Source: Actinomycetes bacterium (GTDB taxonomy: Bacteria; Actinomycetota; Thermoleophilia; Solirubrobacterales; Solirubrobacteraceae). From it: 35,657 bases of DNA. Within the stretch, counting starts at the first letter, position 1, and each line of letters opens with the position of its first letter. The DNA lies in the NCBI GenBank assembly GCA_021820105.1, contig JAKAED010000023.1:1-35657 (forward strand). The letters are read 5' to 3'. The translations under genes and the position numbers were made by a program. Under the pieces are notes generated by a model. The model did no database searches. It saw nothing but the letters and a program-made list of their open reading frames with translations, and was not told the origin of the DNA. This document shows, in pieces, positions 17,162-26,620 of the stretch.

Positions 17162-19452
17162 ACTCGTTTGAAGACAGCATCGGAGAGATCCAGCAGTTCA
17201 TGGACTCAGACCGGTTTGCTGACACGACCCGCCTGTACTCCGCGCGGCAGGTTGCTGAGCAGCGCGGAACGATCCCCGCTGATTACACCGTTGCACGCGA
17301 GACCTCGGCCGCCTTCTACGCGCGCCTGCGCGAGCTGTTCGCGCAGAGGCGGTCGATCACCACGTTCGGTCCCTATTCACCGAGCCAGGCCGTGACGATG
17401 AAGCGCATGGGGATCGAGGGCATCTATCTGGGGGGCTGGGCCACCTCAGCCAAGGGCAGCATCAATGAGGATCCCGGTGCTGATCTGGCGAGCTACCCAC
17501 TCTCCCAGGTTCCCGATGAGGCCTCAGCGATCGTGCGCGCGCTGCTCACAGCGGATCGCAATCAGACCTACCTGCGCTCGCGGATGACGCCGGAGCAGCT
17601 TGCGGACGCGCCCGCGCCGGTCGACTACAGGCCGTTCATCATCGCCGACGCTGACACCGGGCACGGTGGCGACGCGCACGTGCGCAACCTGATCCGACGG
17701 TTCGTCGAGGTCGGCGTTACCGGGTACCACATCGAGGATCAGCGGCCCGGCACGAAGAAGTGCGGCCACCAGGGCGGCAAGGTCCTGGTCGGCGTCGACG
17801 AGCAGATCAAGCGGCTCACGGCCGCCCGGCTCCAGTTGGACATCATGGGCGTGCCCGGAATCATCGTTGCGCGCACAGACGCGGAGGCGGCGAACCTGCT
17901 CGATAACAGCGGCGATGAGCGCGACCACCCGTTCATCCTCGGCGCCACCTCCCGGGCGGTGCCCTCATACAAGCTCGCAACGCTGGCGCTGATGCGCGCC
18001 TTCCACGACGCCGGACACGAGATGTTCAACGGCTTCCAGCTCTACCGGCTCACGGACGCCGAGTATCGGGCAGCCGATGAGTGGCTGGAGAGCACCGGAC
18101 TGCGTCAGCAGGCTCAGGAGGCCGCAGCCGCCGTCCTTGGTCAGCCCGAGCCGCGCATCGATGAGGCCTATGACCGCATCCTCAGCGCGATGGTGCAGCG
18201 CTGGGAGGCGGACGCCGGCTTGATGACGATCGGTGAGGCTGTGGCCGCCGCTCTGCGTACGCAGGAGGAGGACGGTGGCGAGGTGGCCATCGGCGCGCAG
18301 GAGTGGAGTGACTTTGCCCGTACGGCCTCGTTCTGGAGCGTGCGTGAGCGCGCCCGTGAGCTCGGTGTGGACTTCCACTGGGACGCTGAGTTGGCACGTA
18401 CCCCGGAGGGCTTCTACCAGGTGCGCGGTGGGCTTGAGTACGCGATCGCCAAGTCACTCGCGGTGGCGCCGTATGCCGACATCATCTGGATGGAGACGGC
18501 GTCCGCCGACATCCATGAGGCGCATGAGTTCGCCGCGGCGATCCACGCCCGGTTCCCCGAGAAGATGCTCGCCTACAACCTCTCGCCGTCGTTCAACTGG
18601 GACTCCACCGGCATGTCCGATGATGAGATGCGCGCCTTCCCCGAGAAGCTCGGTGAGGCCGGGTTCGTGTTCAACTTCATCACCTACGGGGGCCACCAGA
18701 TCGATGGGGTCGCCGCGGAGGAGTTTGCAAACGCGCTGCTGCGCGACGGGATGCTCGCGCTCGCCCAGGTGCAGAGGCGCATCCGGCTGCTGGAGTCCCC
18801 CTACCGGACACCGCAGACACACGTTGGCGGGCCGCGGCTTGACGCCGCGCTGGCGGCCTCCTCAGCACGGACCGCCACCACCAAGGCGATGGGCAAGGGC
18901 TCAACCCAGGTCCAGCATCTGAAAGCGACCGAGCTGCCCAAGAAGGTCTTGGAGGACTGGCTGTCTGACTGGGCGGAGGTCCACGGGATCGACCAGCAGC
19001 TGAGCGTGCGCCTGCAGCCCAGCCGGGAGGGCACAGACGTGATTGAACTGAACGTGCTCGGCCCGGACGGGGAGAAGCGGGCGGATGTCGTCTTTGCCCC
19101 GATCCAGGACCGTAAGGGCCGCAACATCCTGTCGGTGCGCGATCAGAACACCTACGACACCACGCTGCGGCGCAAGCGCCTGCAGATGCTGATCCACCTG
19201 TACCTGTTCAACCGCTACAAGGTGGATTCGGTGCACTACGTCGCGCCGACCGATGACAACGCCGCGCAGTGCGAGCGGATGCAGTCAATGGGCATCTACA
19301 CAGCGGTCTCCAATGAGGTTGGAGCGATCATCGTGGCCGCTGTCGACCGGTCGGCGGTTGAGTCACTGACTCAGGAAGGGGCCATTGCGGCGCTGATCCG
19401 CGGCGAGCAGGAGCCGGCCGGGGCGGTTGGGGGCGCGGTCAGCGCCGGCTGA
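17158..19452 (+). CDS. aceA: Isocitrate lyase, long ICL2 type
   Basis: A 764-residue protein that splits isocitrate to glyoxylate and succinate. The catalytic signature [11 protein letters not shown] (about 200-210, nucleophile Cys202) is intact, as are DADTGHGG and the [10 protein letters not shown] stretch before it. The sequence follows Mycobacterium tuberculosis ICL2 closely over its whole length, as I recall it, including [12 protein letters not shown] and [12 protein letters not shown]. Beyond about residue 600 it carries the extra C-terminal domain (GSTQVQHL to the end, with [15 protein letters not shown]) that in the mycobacterial enzyme binds acetyl- or propionyl-CoA and activates it. 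The same lyases often also cleave 2-methylisocitrate. Co-translated with malate synthase. Confidence 0.95.
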   Translation: MNSFEDSIGEIQQFMDSDRFADTTRLYSARQVAEQRGTIPADYTVARETSAAFYARLRELFAQRRSITTFGPYSPSQAVTMKRMGIEGIYLGGWATSAKGSINEDPGADLASYPLSQVPDEASAIVRALLTADRNQTYLRSRMTPEQLADAPAPVDYRPFIIADADTGHGGDAHVRNLIRRFVEVGVTGYHIEDQRPGTKKCGHQGGKVLVGVDEQIKRLTAARLQLDIMGVPGIIVARTDAEAANLLDNSGDERDHPFILGATSRAVPSYKLATLALMRAFHDAGHEMFNGFQLYRLTDAEYRAADEWLESTGLRQQAQEAAAAVLGQPEPRIDEAYDRILSAMVQRWEADAGLMTIGEAVAAALRTQEEDGGEVAIGAQEWSDFARTASFWSVRERARELGVDFHWDAELARTPEGFYQVRGGLEYAIAKSLAVAPYADIIWMETASADIHEAHEFAAAIHARFPEKMLAYNLSPSFNWDSTGMSDDEMRAFPEKLGEAGFVFNFITYGGHQIDGVAAEEFANALLRDGMLALAQVQRRIRLLESPYRTPQTHVGGPRLDAALAASSARTATTKAMGKGSTQVQHLKATELPKKVLEDWLSDWAEVHGIDQQLSVRLQPSREGTDVIELNVLGPDGEKRADVVFAPIQDRKGRNILSVRDQNTYDTTLRRKRLQMLIHLYLFNRYKVDSVHYVAPTDDNAAQCERMQSMGIYTAVSNEVGAIIVAAVDRSAVESLTQEGAIAALIRGEQEPAGAVGGAVSAG

Positions 19453-19503
19453 TGCGCGAGCACCCCCTGAGAGAACTCTAATCCGGCGGGCGTCAAGGGA
19501 TTC

Positions 19504-19540
19504 GGAGTGGTGCCGACCATCTGGTCGTCGGCACCACTCC
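19504..19540 (+). terminator. 14-bp hairpin after isocitrate lyase gene
   Basis: GGAGTGGTGCCGAC (19504-19517) pairs perfectly with GTCGGCACCACTCC (19527-19540) around a nine-base loop; the loop edge can form a nested GACC/GGTC pair. It lies 51 bp after the lyase stop and ends 15 bp before the next start, almost touching its ribosome site (AGAAAGG). It may terminate the shunt operon or control translation of the next gene. Confidence 0.55.
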
Positions 19541-19555
19541 AGAGAAAGGTCGATC

Positions 19556-19909
19556 ATGTCCGTCACCCCAATCGGCGTCGGTGGCGCCGGCTACGCGAGC
19601 ATCCAGGCTGTGCCGATGAGCATGGCCAGCCCGCCCCCGACGCCGGCCTTGAGGGGCACCCTCTCCGGGATCTCCCAGATGCTGGGCATGTCGATGGCAG
19701 ACGTGCAGTCCGCGCTGAAGCAGGGCTCGTCAATCACTTCGCTCGCGTCACAGCAGGGCGTATCCCGCTCGTCCCTGGTCAACTGGGTGCAGAATCAGAT
19801 CCAGAGCACCCAGGCGCAAACCGGACAGCCGCCGCTTGCGCAGGATGTGCTCGACCGCATGGTCAACCGTGCCTTTGATCGCACCCGGGGTGGCGCGGGC
19901 GCGGCCTGA
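19556..19909 (+). CDS. Small helix-turn-helix-like protein
   Basis: A 117-residue protein from ATG 19556 with ribosome site AGAAAGG. A flexible Gly/Pro/Met-rich N-terminus (about 1-35) precedes a compact helical segment. This segment reads like a homeodomain-like fold: LGMSMADVQSALKQGSSITS, then LASQQGVSRSSLVNWVQNQI. Similar short modules recur in actinobacterial hypothetical proteins. There is no signal peptide. I cannot say whether it binds DNA. It sits between ICL2 and the ApbE-type gene, 38 bp before the latter, and may share a message with it. Confidence 0.7.
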   Translation: MSVTPIGVGGAGYASIQAVPMSMASPPPTPALRGTLSGISQMLGMSMADVQSALKQGSSITSLASQQGVSRSSLVNWVQNQIQSTQAQTGQPPLAQDVLDRMVNRAFDRTRGGAGAA

Positions 19910-19947
19910 GCAGGAATCGGTGCAGCACGGGGCGAACTCGGCCAGCA

Positions 19948-20868
19948 ATGAGCGAGTGCCACCCCCAGCCGGCTGAGGTCAGGCCCGCCTGGGAATTCAC
20001 CGCCACCGGCACGCGTTGGCGGCTGTTCCACAGTGGGGAGCTCCCGGAGACCGTGGTCGATCGGGTTGTTGAGGCTGTGGCGCAGGATGAGGCCCGCTGG
20101 TCGCGCTTCCGTGAGGACAGTGAGTTGAGCGCGCTGAATCGGCGCGCCGGCCGTTGGACACCCGTCTCTCCGGAGACGTTCGCGCTGCTTGAGCTCTGCG
20201 CGCGTTGGATGCGGCTGACCGGCGGACTGTTCACGCCGCTGATGGGTGCGACGCTGGCGGCCTGGGGTTATGCGGAGAGCCTCGAACTTGGTCCTGCGGG
20301 CAGTGCCACCTCGCCACGCCCTGGGGCCGTCGGTGGCGCGATCGAGCTGGATCGCTCGCGCCAGCGCGTGCGGATCCCGCCGGGCCGCAGCCTCGACCTT
20401 GGCGGTGTGGGTAAGGGGTGGATCGCTGACCGGGTGTGCCGGCTGCTGAGCGACCTGGCCGCCGGCCACGCAGTGCTTGTTGATGCAGGCGGAGATCTTG
20501 TCTGCGTGGACGGCGGAGCGCTGGTTGCGATCGAGGCTGTGAGTGCCGGCCCGGGCTCAGGGATCCTCGGCTATGTGCGGCTTGAGGCCGGTGAGGGAAT
20601 CGCAACCTCTGGCTTCTCGCGGCGGAGCTGGGTCAACGGTGACGGCAGGGCCGCGCACCACCTGCTGGACCCCCGGACCGGTGAGCCGGGCCCGCGTACT
20701 CATGCCACCGTCCTGGCGTCTGACGCGGTCACGGCTGACGTGATGGCAAAGGTGCTCGCCCTTGCACCCGAGCGTCTCGACGACTGTGAGTTCCCGGCGC
20801 TGATCCAGCTGGACGGTGAGGTCAGGCTGAGCCCGCGCTGGCGATTTGTGCAGCCTGCGGTGGCCTGA
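19948..20868 (+). CDS. apbE: FAD:protein FMN transferase (ApbE family)
   Basis: A 306-residue protein that should attach FMN covalently to Thr/Ser of exported flavoproteins. Family features: EARWSRFREDSELSALNR near the N-terminus, GLFTPLMGATLAAWGY, the nucleotide-binding DLGGVGKGWIAD, VDAGGDL, and the metal-site HHLLDPRTGEPG followed by TVLASDAVTADVMAKVL. No lipoprotein signal or export signal is visible, so it would act in the cytosol unless the start is misplaced. No obvious flavinylation target (FMN-binding domain protein, RnfG/NqrC type) is present in the window. It converges with the IcmF gene, 8 bp apart. Confidence 0.92.
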   Translation: MSECHPQPAEVRPAWEFTATGTRWRLFHSGELPETVVDRVVEAVAQDEARWSRFREDSELSALNRRAGRWTPVSPETFALLELCARWMRLTGGLFTPLMGATLAAWGYAESLELGPAGSATSPRPGAVGGAIELDRSRQRVRIPPGRSLDLGGVGKGWIADRVCRLLSDLAAGHAVLVDAGGDLVCVDGGALVAIEAVSAGPGSGILGYVRLEAGEGIATSGFSRRSWVNGDGRAAHHLLDPRTGEPGPRTHATVLASDAVTADVMAKVLALAPERLDDCEFPALIQLDGEVRLSPRWRFVQPAVA

Positions 20869-20876
20869 AGCCACGG

Positions 20877-23800
20877 CTACATGTTGCGGCGGTACTCGCC
20901 GCCGACCTCGTAGAGCGCCGCCGAGATCTGTCCCAGGGAGGCATGCTTGACGGTTTCCATCAGCGCCTCAAACACATTCCCGCGAGCGCGCGCCACCTGC
21001 TGCAGGTGGGCCAGCGCCTGCGGGCGTCGCTCGGCGCCGCGCTGCTGGAAGGCGCGGACGTTGGTGATCTGCTGCCGCTTCTCGGCGTCGCTTGAGCGCA
21101 TCAGCTCGAGCGTGTCGGTGCGCTCGCCGCGGCCGTCCTTGGGCAGGAACGTGTTGACCCCGATCAGCGGAAGCTCACCGGTGTGCTTGAGGTGCTCGTA
21201 GAGGAGGCTCTCCTCCTGGATCTTTGATCGCTGGTACATGGTGTCCATGGCACCGAGCACGCCGCCACGCTCCGACAGGCGGTCGAACTCGGCGTAGACC
21301 GCCTCCTCGACCAGGTCGGTGAGCTCGCTGATGATGAACGAGCCCTGCAGCGCGTTCTCGGTGAAGTTCAGACCGAGCTCACGGTTGATGATGAGCTGGA
21401 TTGCGACAGCTCTGCGGACCGACTCCTCGGTGGGCGTGGTGATCGCCTCGTCGTAGGCATTGGTGTGCAGGCTGTTGCAGTTGTCCAGGATTGCGTAGAG
21501 GGCCTGCAGCGTGGTGCGGATGTCGTTGAAGCTGATCTCCTGTGCGTGCAGCGACCGGCCGGATGTCTGGATGTGGTACTTCAACATCTGGCTGCGGGCC
21601 GACGCGCCGTAGCGCTCGCGCATCGCCCTGGCCCAGATCCGGCGCGCGACCCGGCCGATCACCGCGTACTCAGGATCCATGCCATTTGAGAAGAAGAAGC
21701 TGAGGTTCGGGGCAAAGTCGTCGATCGCCATCCCGCGCGCGAGGTAGTACTCGACGATCGTGAAGCCGTTGGCGAGCGTGAACGCGAGCTGGGTGATGGG
21801 GTTAGCCCCGGCCTCGGCGATGTGATAGCCGCTGATTGAGACGCTGTAGAAGTTGCGGACCTGGTGCGCCACGAAGTGCTCCTGGACGTCTCCCATCATC
21901 CGCATCGCGAACTCCGTCGAAAAGATGCAGGTGTTCTGAGCCTGGTCCTCCTTGAGGATGTCCGCCTGCACGGTGCCACGCACGGTCCGCAGTGTCTCCT
22001 CGCGGATGCGCTCGTAGACGTCGCGTTCCACGACCATGTCACCGGTGACGCCCAGCAGCCCGAGTCCCAGCCCGTTGGAGTGTTCGGGCAGCTCGCCTGA
22101 GTAGGACGGACGCGGGCGGCCGCGGAAGTGCGCCTCCAGCTTCCTCTGCGCGTCCTCCACTCCGCCGGTCTGCTGCAGGTACCGCTCGACCTGCTGATCT
22201 ATGGCGGCGTTCATGAAGAACGCGAGGATGATCGGCGCCGGGCCGTTGATCGTCATCGAGACAGACGTCTTGGGCGAGCACAGGTCAAAGCCCGAATACA
22301 GCTTCTTGGCGTCATCGAGCGTCGCGACCGAAACACCGGAGTTGCCGACCTTGCCGTAGATGTCGGGGCGCTCGTGCGGGTCCTCCCCATAGAGCGTGAC
22401 GGAGTCAAAGGCCGTTGAGAGACGCGCGGCCGGCTGGCCGGTGGAGAGATAGTGGAAGCGCCGGTTGGTGCGCTCCGGCGTGCCCTCTCCGGCGAACATC
22501 CGCGTTGGATCCTCGCTCGCGCGGCGGTAGGGGAACACGCCGCCGGTGTACGGATAGTGCCCCGGCAGGTTCTCCTTCATCAGGAAGCGCAGGCGGTCGC
22601 CCCAACCGTCCAGCCGCGGGGGCGCGATCTTTGGGATCCGCTGCTGGCTCAGCGACGTGCGGTAGTTCTGGCCGGTGAGCTCGCGGTCGCGGACCCTGTA
22701 GCTGTAGGTCTCCGCGGTGACCTGTTCGATCCGCTCGTCCCATCTGTCAAGGAGCTCCCGGGCCTCGGTGCCGAGTTCTGCGAGCGCCGCCTGCGCCCTG
22801 CGCTGCAGCTCCTCCACTGCGGGTCCATCACCGAGGGCCCGGGCGGACTCGAGGAAGGCCTGCGCCTGCGCGGCCAGCCGGGCCCGCTGCTCGATGCCGG
22901 CGTTGATCGCACGCCCCTGCTCGGCGATCTCCGCCAGATAGCGAACGCGGCCGCCGGGGATCAGGCCGCCGCCGGGCCGGGCCGTCGTCTCCACCACCTC
23001 GACCTCGGGCCCCCACCGCCCGGCGCTCGCGCCAGCGGGCGCGTGCGCCGCAATCCGGGAACACAGAGCCACGAACAGCCGTGTGACCCCCGGATCCGCA
23101 AACTGGCTGGCCACCGTCGGATGGACCGGGATCTCCTCATCGGGAAGCTCAAAGGCGACGTGATTGCGCCGCCACTGCTTGCGCACGTCGCGCAGGGCAT
23201 CCTCAGCGCCCCGCCTGTCTGACTTGTTGATGACAACGACCTGCGCCAGGTCCAGCATGTCGATCTTCTCAAGCTGGCTTGCCGCCCCAAATTCGCTGGT
23301 CATCACGTACACCGGCAGGTCGACCAGATCCACGATCTCAGAGTCGCTCTGACCGATCCCCGCCGTCTCCACCAGCACCAGATCAAAACCTGCGGCGCTG
23401 CGCAGGAACCCCACGGCATCGGTCAGCATCCCGCTCGTTGAGCGGTTGCTCTGGCGCGTCGCGACTGAGCGCATGTAGATCCGCTCGTTGCGAAGGCTGT
23501 TCATGCGGATCCGGTCCCCGAGCAGCGCGCCACCGGTCCGCCGGCGGGTCGGGTCGACGGCCACCACCGCGATCCGGATCTTCGGGAAGGACTGCACGAA
23601 GCGGCTGAGCAGCTCGTCGGTGACGGTGCTCTTGCCGGCGCCGCCCGTGCCGGTGATCCCGACGACAGGCGCCCTCCCCGTGGCGGCCGCCCACTCGCCG
23701 CGCAGCCGCTCGAGCGTGTCGTCGTCGAGCGCCGCGTCCTCCAGCGCCGAGAGCATCCGCGCGACCTCCAGGTCCATGAGCGGAGGCTCGGGCCCAGACA

Positions 23801-24320
23801 GCTCTTGTTTGAGCGGGTTCATCCATGGCCTCCCGTCAGAGGCCGACGGGAGTCGGTGCTCGCGGGCCCGCTCAACCAGATCGTCGATCATCCCGCCGAG
23901 ACCCAGCGCCATCCCGTCATTGGGGTGATAGAGCCGCTCGACCCCGATGCCCTCCAGTTCGACGATCTCCTCCGGAGTGATCGTCCCGCCGCCACCACCG
24001 AACACGCGGATGTGGCCGGCGCCGCGCTCGCGCAGCATCTGCACCATGTAGCGGAAGAACTCCATGTGGCCGCCCTGATAGGAGCTGATCGCAATCGCGT
24101 CGGCGTCCTCCTGGATCGCCGCTCGCACGATCTCCTCAACGCTGCGGTTGTGCCCGAGGTGGATCACCTCCGCGCCCCGGTCCTGGATCAACCGGCGCAT
24201 CACGTTGATCGCCGCGTCGTGGCCGTCAAACAGCGAGGCGGCAGTGATGAACCGCAGTGGTGGCTCCCGTCTCCCCGACTGCTGCTGCGACGGTCCCGTC
24301 TGTTGGACCGGTGTGCTCAC
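20877..24320 (-). CDS. icmF: Fused isobutyryl-CoA mutase (IcmF) with B12 and G-protein domains
   Basis: A 1147-residue three-part enzyme starting at GTG 24320. Residues 20-155 form the cobalamin-binding domain, with His34 of DGHDAA as the lower cobalt ligand and VFGGGGGTI near the end. Residues 210-430 are the MeaB-like G-protein chaperone: Walker [10 protein letters not shown] (about 223), [18 protein letters not shown], the NKSD base-recognition motif. From about 560 onward comes the mutase barrel: [44 protein letters not shown]. This order is the IcmF order and differs from two-subunit methylmalonyl-CoA mutase. It interconverts isobutyryl- and butyryl-CoA and can act on pivalyl- or isovaleryl-CoA. 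It lies downstream of a beta-oxidation gene set on the same strand. Confidence 0.95.
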   Translation of the reverse strand: MSTPVQQTGPSQQQSGRREPPLRFITAASLFDGHDAAINVMRRLIQDRGAEVIHLGHNRSVEEIVRAAIQEDADAIAISSYQGGHMEFFRYMVQMLRERGAGHIRVFGGGGGTITPEEIVELEGIGVERLYHPNDGMALGLGGMIDDLVERAREHRLPSASDGRPWMNPLKQELSGPEPPLMDLEVARMLSALEDAALDDDTLERLRGEWAAATGRAPVVGITGTGGAGKSTVTDELLSRFVQSFPKIRIAVVAVDPTRRRTGGALLGDRIRMNSLRNERIYMRSVATRQSNRSTSGMLTDAVGFLRSAAGFDLVLVETAGIGQSDSEIVDLVDLPVYVMTSEFGAASQLEKIDMLDLAQVVVINKSDRRGAEDALRDVRKQWRRNHVAFELPDEEIPVHPTVASQFADPGVTRLFVALCSRIAAHAPAGASAGRWGPEVEVVETTARPGGGLIPGGRVRYLAEIAEQGRAINAGIEQRARLAAQAQAFLESARALGDGPAVEELQRRAQAALAELGTEARELLDRWDERIEQVTAETYSYRVRDRELTGQNYRTSLSQQRIPKIAPPRLDGWGDRLRFLMKENLPGHYPYTGGVFPYRRASEDPTRMFAGEGTPERTNRRFHYLSTGQPAARLSTAFDSVTLYGEDPHERPDIYGKVGNSGVSVATLDDAKKLYSGFDLCSPKTSVSMTINGPAPIILAFFMNAAIDQQVERYLQQTGGVEDAQRKLEAHFRGRPRPSYSGELPEHSNGLGLGLLGVTGDMVVERDVYERIREETLRTVRGTVQADILKEDQAQNTCIFSTEFAMRMMGDVQEHFVAHQVRNFYSVSISGYHIAEAGANPITQLAFTLANGFTIVEYYLARGMAIDDFAPNLSFFFSNGMDPEYAVIGRVARRIWARAMRERYGASARSQMLKYHIQTSGRSLHAQEISFNDIRTTLQALYAILDNCNSLHTNAYDEAITTPTEESVRRAVAIQLIINRELGLNFTENALQGSFIISELTDLVEEAVYAEFDRLSERGGVLGAMDTMYQRSKIQEESLLYEHLKHTGELPLIGVNTFLPKDGRGERTDTLELMRSSDAEKRQQITNVRAFQQRGAERRPQALAHLQQVARARGNVFEALMETVKHASLGQISAALYEVGGEYRRNM

Positions 24321-24439
24321 GGATGCGCTCGCCTTTCGCGCCAGCCTTCAGCCTGAGCTTCCGAGTTTACGCGGATGTCAAACTATCGGATGGGCAAGTA
24401 AGTCCCGTGGTGCCACTCCCGATGCGGTGACGCCGTCCC

Positions 24440-24467
24440 CTCGAGGCTGCGTTGCAACAGCCTCGAG
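24440..24467. repeat. Perfect hairpin CTCGAGGCTG/CAGCCTCGAG
   Basis: Ten-base arms at 24440-24449 and 24458-24467 around the loop CGTTGCAA. First of three inverted repeats crowded into the 296-bp gap between the crotonase and IcmF genes. It may be a terminator or processing site dividing the operon. Confidence 0.6.
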
Positions 24468-24505
24468 ACGCCAAACCACGTCGGATCTCAGAGCTTTTGC
24501 GTGTC
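24465..24505. repeat. Imperfect inverted repeat related to the next palindrome
   Basis: GAGACGCCAAAC (24465-24476) and CTTTTGCGTGTC (24494-24505) are imperfect inverted copies. Both share the ACGC-(C)-AAA core of the perfect palindrome that follows at 24520-24570. The two units have a similar layout: arms of 12-15 bp, spacer of 17-21 bp. Confidence 0.45.
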
Positions 24506-24519
24506 CGGGCGGCTCAGCA

Positions 24520-24570
24520 GCCCCGATACGCCAATGCTCGCTCTGTTGCGGAGGTTTGGCGTATCGGGGC
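24520..24570. repeat. Perfect 15-bp inverted repeat with 21-bp spacer
   Basis: GCCCCGATACGCCAA (24520-24534) is exactly mirrored by TTGGCGTATCGGGGC (24556-24570). As RNA it would be a very stable hairpin on either strand. It sits 47 bp after the crotonase stop (reverse strand), a natural place for a terminator or RNA-processing signal, though no uridine tract follows. Confidence 0.65.
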
Positions 24571-24616
24571 GGTTCGAGCGGGCGACAGAAGCGCGCCCCG
24601 CCGGATCTGCCGCTCC

Positions 24617-25387
24617 TCACACCCCCCGCCACACCGGCGCACGCTTCTCGGCAAAGGCCACCGCACCCTCGTGCGCGTCGGCCGAGCTGAACACCGGCTG
24701 CCAGATCGGCAGCTGGCGGGCGAAGCCCTCAGACGCCGGCCAGTCGGCCGCCTCGCGCATGATCCGCTTGCTGCCGCGCAGCGCGAGCGGCGCGTTGGCC
24801 GCGATCTTGTCCGCGAGCTCAAGCGCCACCTCCAGCGCGGCTCCCGGCTCGGCCAGGCGGTTGACCATCCCGAGATCGTGCGCTCGCTCGGCAAGGATCG
24901 GGTCGCCGGTCAGCGCGAGCTCAGCCGCCACGTTGCGTGGCAGCAGCGACGGCAGCCGCAGCAGCCCTCCGCCAACCGCCATCAGGCCCCGCTTGACCTC
25001 GGGGATCCCGAGCTTTGCGCCCGCTGCCGCCACCATCAGGTCGCAGGCGAGCGCGATCTCCAGGCCACCCGCCAACGCGAACCCCTCGATCGCAGCGATC
25101 AGCGGCTTCTCTGAGGAGCGTTCGGTGATTCCGCCAAAGCCCCGATCGGCCGCCACCGGAAACCCTCCGGCGGCAAACGCCTTCAGGTCCATTCCGGCGC
25201 TGAAGAAGCCACCGGCGCCGGTGATGATCCCGACGCTCAGCTCGTCGTCGCCGTCCAGCAGATCGAGCGCCGCGGCCATCCCCTCGGCGACCTGTGCGTT
25301 GATCGCGTTGCGGGCCTCGGGACGATTCATCGTCACGATCAGGACGCGTCCACGGCGCTCACTCAGTACCGGCTCTCCATCAGTCAT
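24617..25387 (-). CDS. Enoyl-CoA hydratase/isomerase (crotonase) family protein
   Basis: A 256-residue protein from ATG 25387. Crotonase hallmarks are RPEARNAINAQV, the oxyanion-hole segment FFSAGMDLKAF, GFALAGGLEIALACDL and IPEVKRGLMAVGGG. The glutamates at the two usual hydratase positions (GLEIA and IPEV) are present, so hydratase activity is possible; the SAGMDLKAF form is common in members of uncertain substrate. It would hydrate the enoyl-CoA made by the dehydrogenase encoded 67 bp upstream. It is the third gene of a run from 3-hydroxyacyl-CoA dehydrogenase and is separated from IcmF by 296 bp of palindromes. Confidence 0.9.
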   Translation of the reverse strand: MTDGEPVLSERRGRVLIVTMNRPEARNAINAQVAEGMAAALDLLDGDDELSVGIITGAGGFFSAGMDLKAFAAGGFPVAADRGFGGITERSSEKPLIAAIEGFALAGGLEIALACDLMVAAAGAKLGIPEVKRGLMAVGGGLLRLPSLLPRNVAAELALTGDPILAERAHDLGMVNRLAEPGAALEVALELADKIAANAPLALRGSKRIMREAADWPASEGFARQLPIWQPVFSSADAHEGAVAFAEKRAPVWRGV

Positions 25388-25454
25388 TACGCAGCTCCGA
25401 GGTTGGTGGGTTGCCCTTGCGCAGGCGCCTCATGGCACTCAGGGCGAGAAAGGC

Positions 25455-26612
25455 TCATCCGGCGAGGTGGCGGGCTATCACGACCCGCTGGATCTCGTTG
25501 GTGCCCTCATAGATCTGGGTGATCTTTGCGTCGCGCAGCATCCGCTCGACGGGATAGTCGTTGACGTAGCCGTAGCCGCCCAGCGCCTGGACCGCCTCAA
25601 CCGTCACCTTCATCGCATTGTCTGAGGCAAAAACCTTGGCCATGGAGGTCCACATGCCCAGGTCCGCAGGGGGCGGATCAAGGTCGGCGAGGCTGCACGC
25701 TCGATACAGCAGTTCACGAGCGGCGGCGGTGCCGATCTGCATGTCCGCAAGCTTGAACTGCATGCCCTGCAACTCAATGATCGGCTTGCCAAACGCAATC
25801 CGCTCCCTGGTGTAGCCGACGGCGTAATCAAGCGCGCCCTGGGCGATGCCCACGGCCTGCGCCGCGGCCCCCAAACGGGTGCGCTCCAGCGTGCCGAGGG
25901 CGACGCGCATGCCCCGACCAACCTCGCCAACGACGTTCTCCTGTGGCACTCGCACGTCCTCCAGCACCGGCGAGCCGGTGGGCGAGCCCTTGATCCCCAG
26001 CTTGTGCTCGTAGCCGCCGATCGAGAAGCCGGGACGGTCGGCTTCGACTATGAACGCGGTGGCGCGTCCGGCCTCCCGGTCGGTGACGGCAAACACGATG
26101 TAGAAGTCAGCCACTCCTGCGTTGCTGATCCAGTTCTTGGTCCCGTTGATGACCCACTCATCGCCGTCCAGAACCGCCGTGGTGCGCATCGCTGAGGCGT
26201 TGGAGCCCGCCTCCGCCTCAGAGAGCGCAAACGCCGGCAGCCACTCGCCGCTGGCGCACCGCGGCAGGAAGCGCCGCTTCTGCTCCTCCGTCCCGAAGCG
26301 TGCGATCGGCAGGGTGCCAAGCTCCTGCACCATCAGCATCAGCGCGCATGAGGCGTCCGCCTTGGCCAGTTCCTCAACGGCCATCTGCAGCATCAGCGTG
26401 CCGGTGCCGGTACCACCAAACTCCTCCGCAAAGGGCAGCGCGAGGATGTCGTTCTCGGCCAGCAACTGTCGAATGTCCTGCGGATACTCGGCGCGGCGAT
26501 CGATCTCCTGCGCCCGCGGAACGATCCTCTCCTGCGCGATCTGGCGGATCGTGTCGCGCAGGTCCTCGAACTCTGGCGGGATCAGGTATCCGGCTGCAGG
26601 CGTCTCGCTCAT
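25455..26612 (-). CDS. Acyl-CoA dehydrogenase
   Basis: A 385-residue FAD enzyme of standard length. The N-terminal helical domain ends with LALPFAEEFGGTGTG. The middle has FALSEAEAGSNASAM and NGTKNWISNAGVAD (FAD/substrate region). The C-terminal domain has the ETF-dependent dehydrogenase pattern with QALGGYGYVNDYPVERMLRD and IYEGTNEIQRVVIARH, where the glutamate of YEGTNE is the catalytic base of short/branched-chain dehydrogenases. It should oxidise a short-chain acyl-CoA, passing electrons to ETF. The ATG is 8 bp after the 3-hydroxyacyl-CoA dehydrogenase stop, with a ribosome site (TAGGAG) formed across that stop, so the two are coupled. Confidence 0.94.
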   Translation of the reverse strand: MSETPAAGYLIPPEFEDLRDTIRQIAQERIVPRAQEIDRRAEYPQDIRQLLAENDILALPFAEEFGGTGTGTLMLQMAVEELAKADASCALMLMVQELGTLPIARFGTEEQKRRFLPRCASGEWLPAFALSEAEAGSNASAMRTTAVLDGDEWVINGTKNWISNAGVADFYIVFAVTDREAGRATAFIVEADRPGFSIGGYEHKLGIKGSPTGSPVLEDVRVPQENVVGEVGRGMRVALGTLERTRLGAAAQAVGIAQGALDYAVGYTRERIAFGKPIIELQGMQFKLADMQIGTAAARELLYRACSLADLDPPPADLGMWTSMAKVFASDNAMKVTVEAVQALGGYGYVNDYPVERMLRDAKITQIYEGTNEIQRVVIARHLAG

Positions 26613-26620
26613 CTCCGCTC

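Noticed and set aside
24440-24570. CRISPR array
   Set aside because: Units are inverted and unequal, there are no regular spacers and no cas genes.
24378-24690. Open frames over the palindromes between crotonase and IcmF
   Set aside because: Their products only restate the inverted repeats as repeated peptide motifs (RYAN, RYAK, WRIG) in both strands, which is expected from palindromes and not from a protein.
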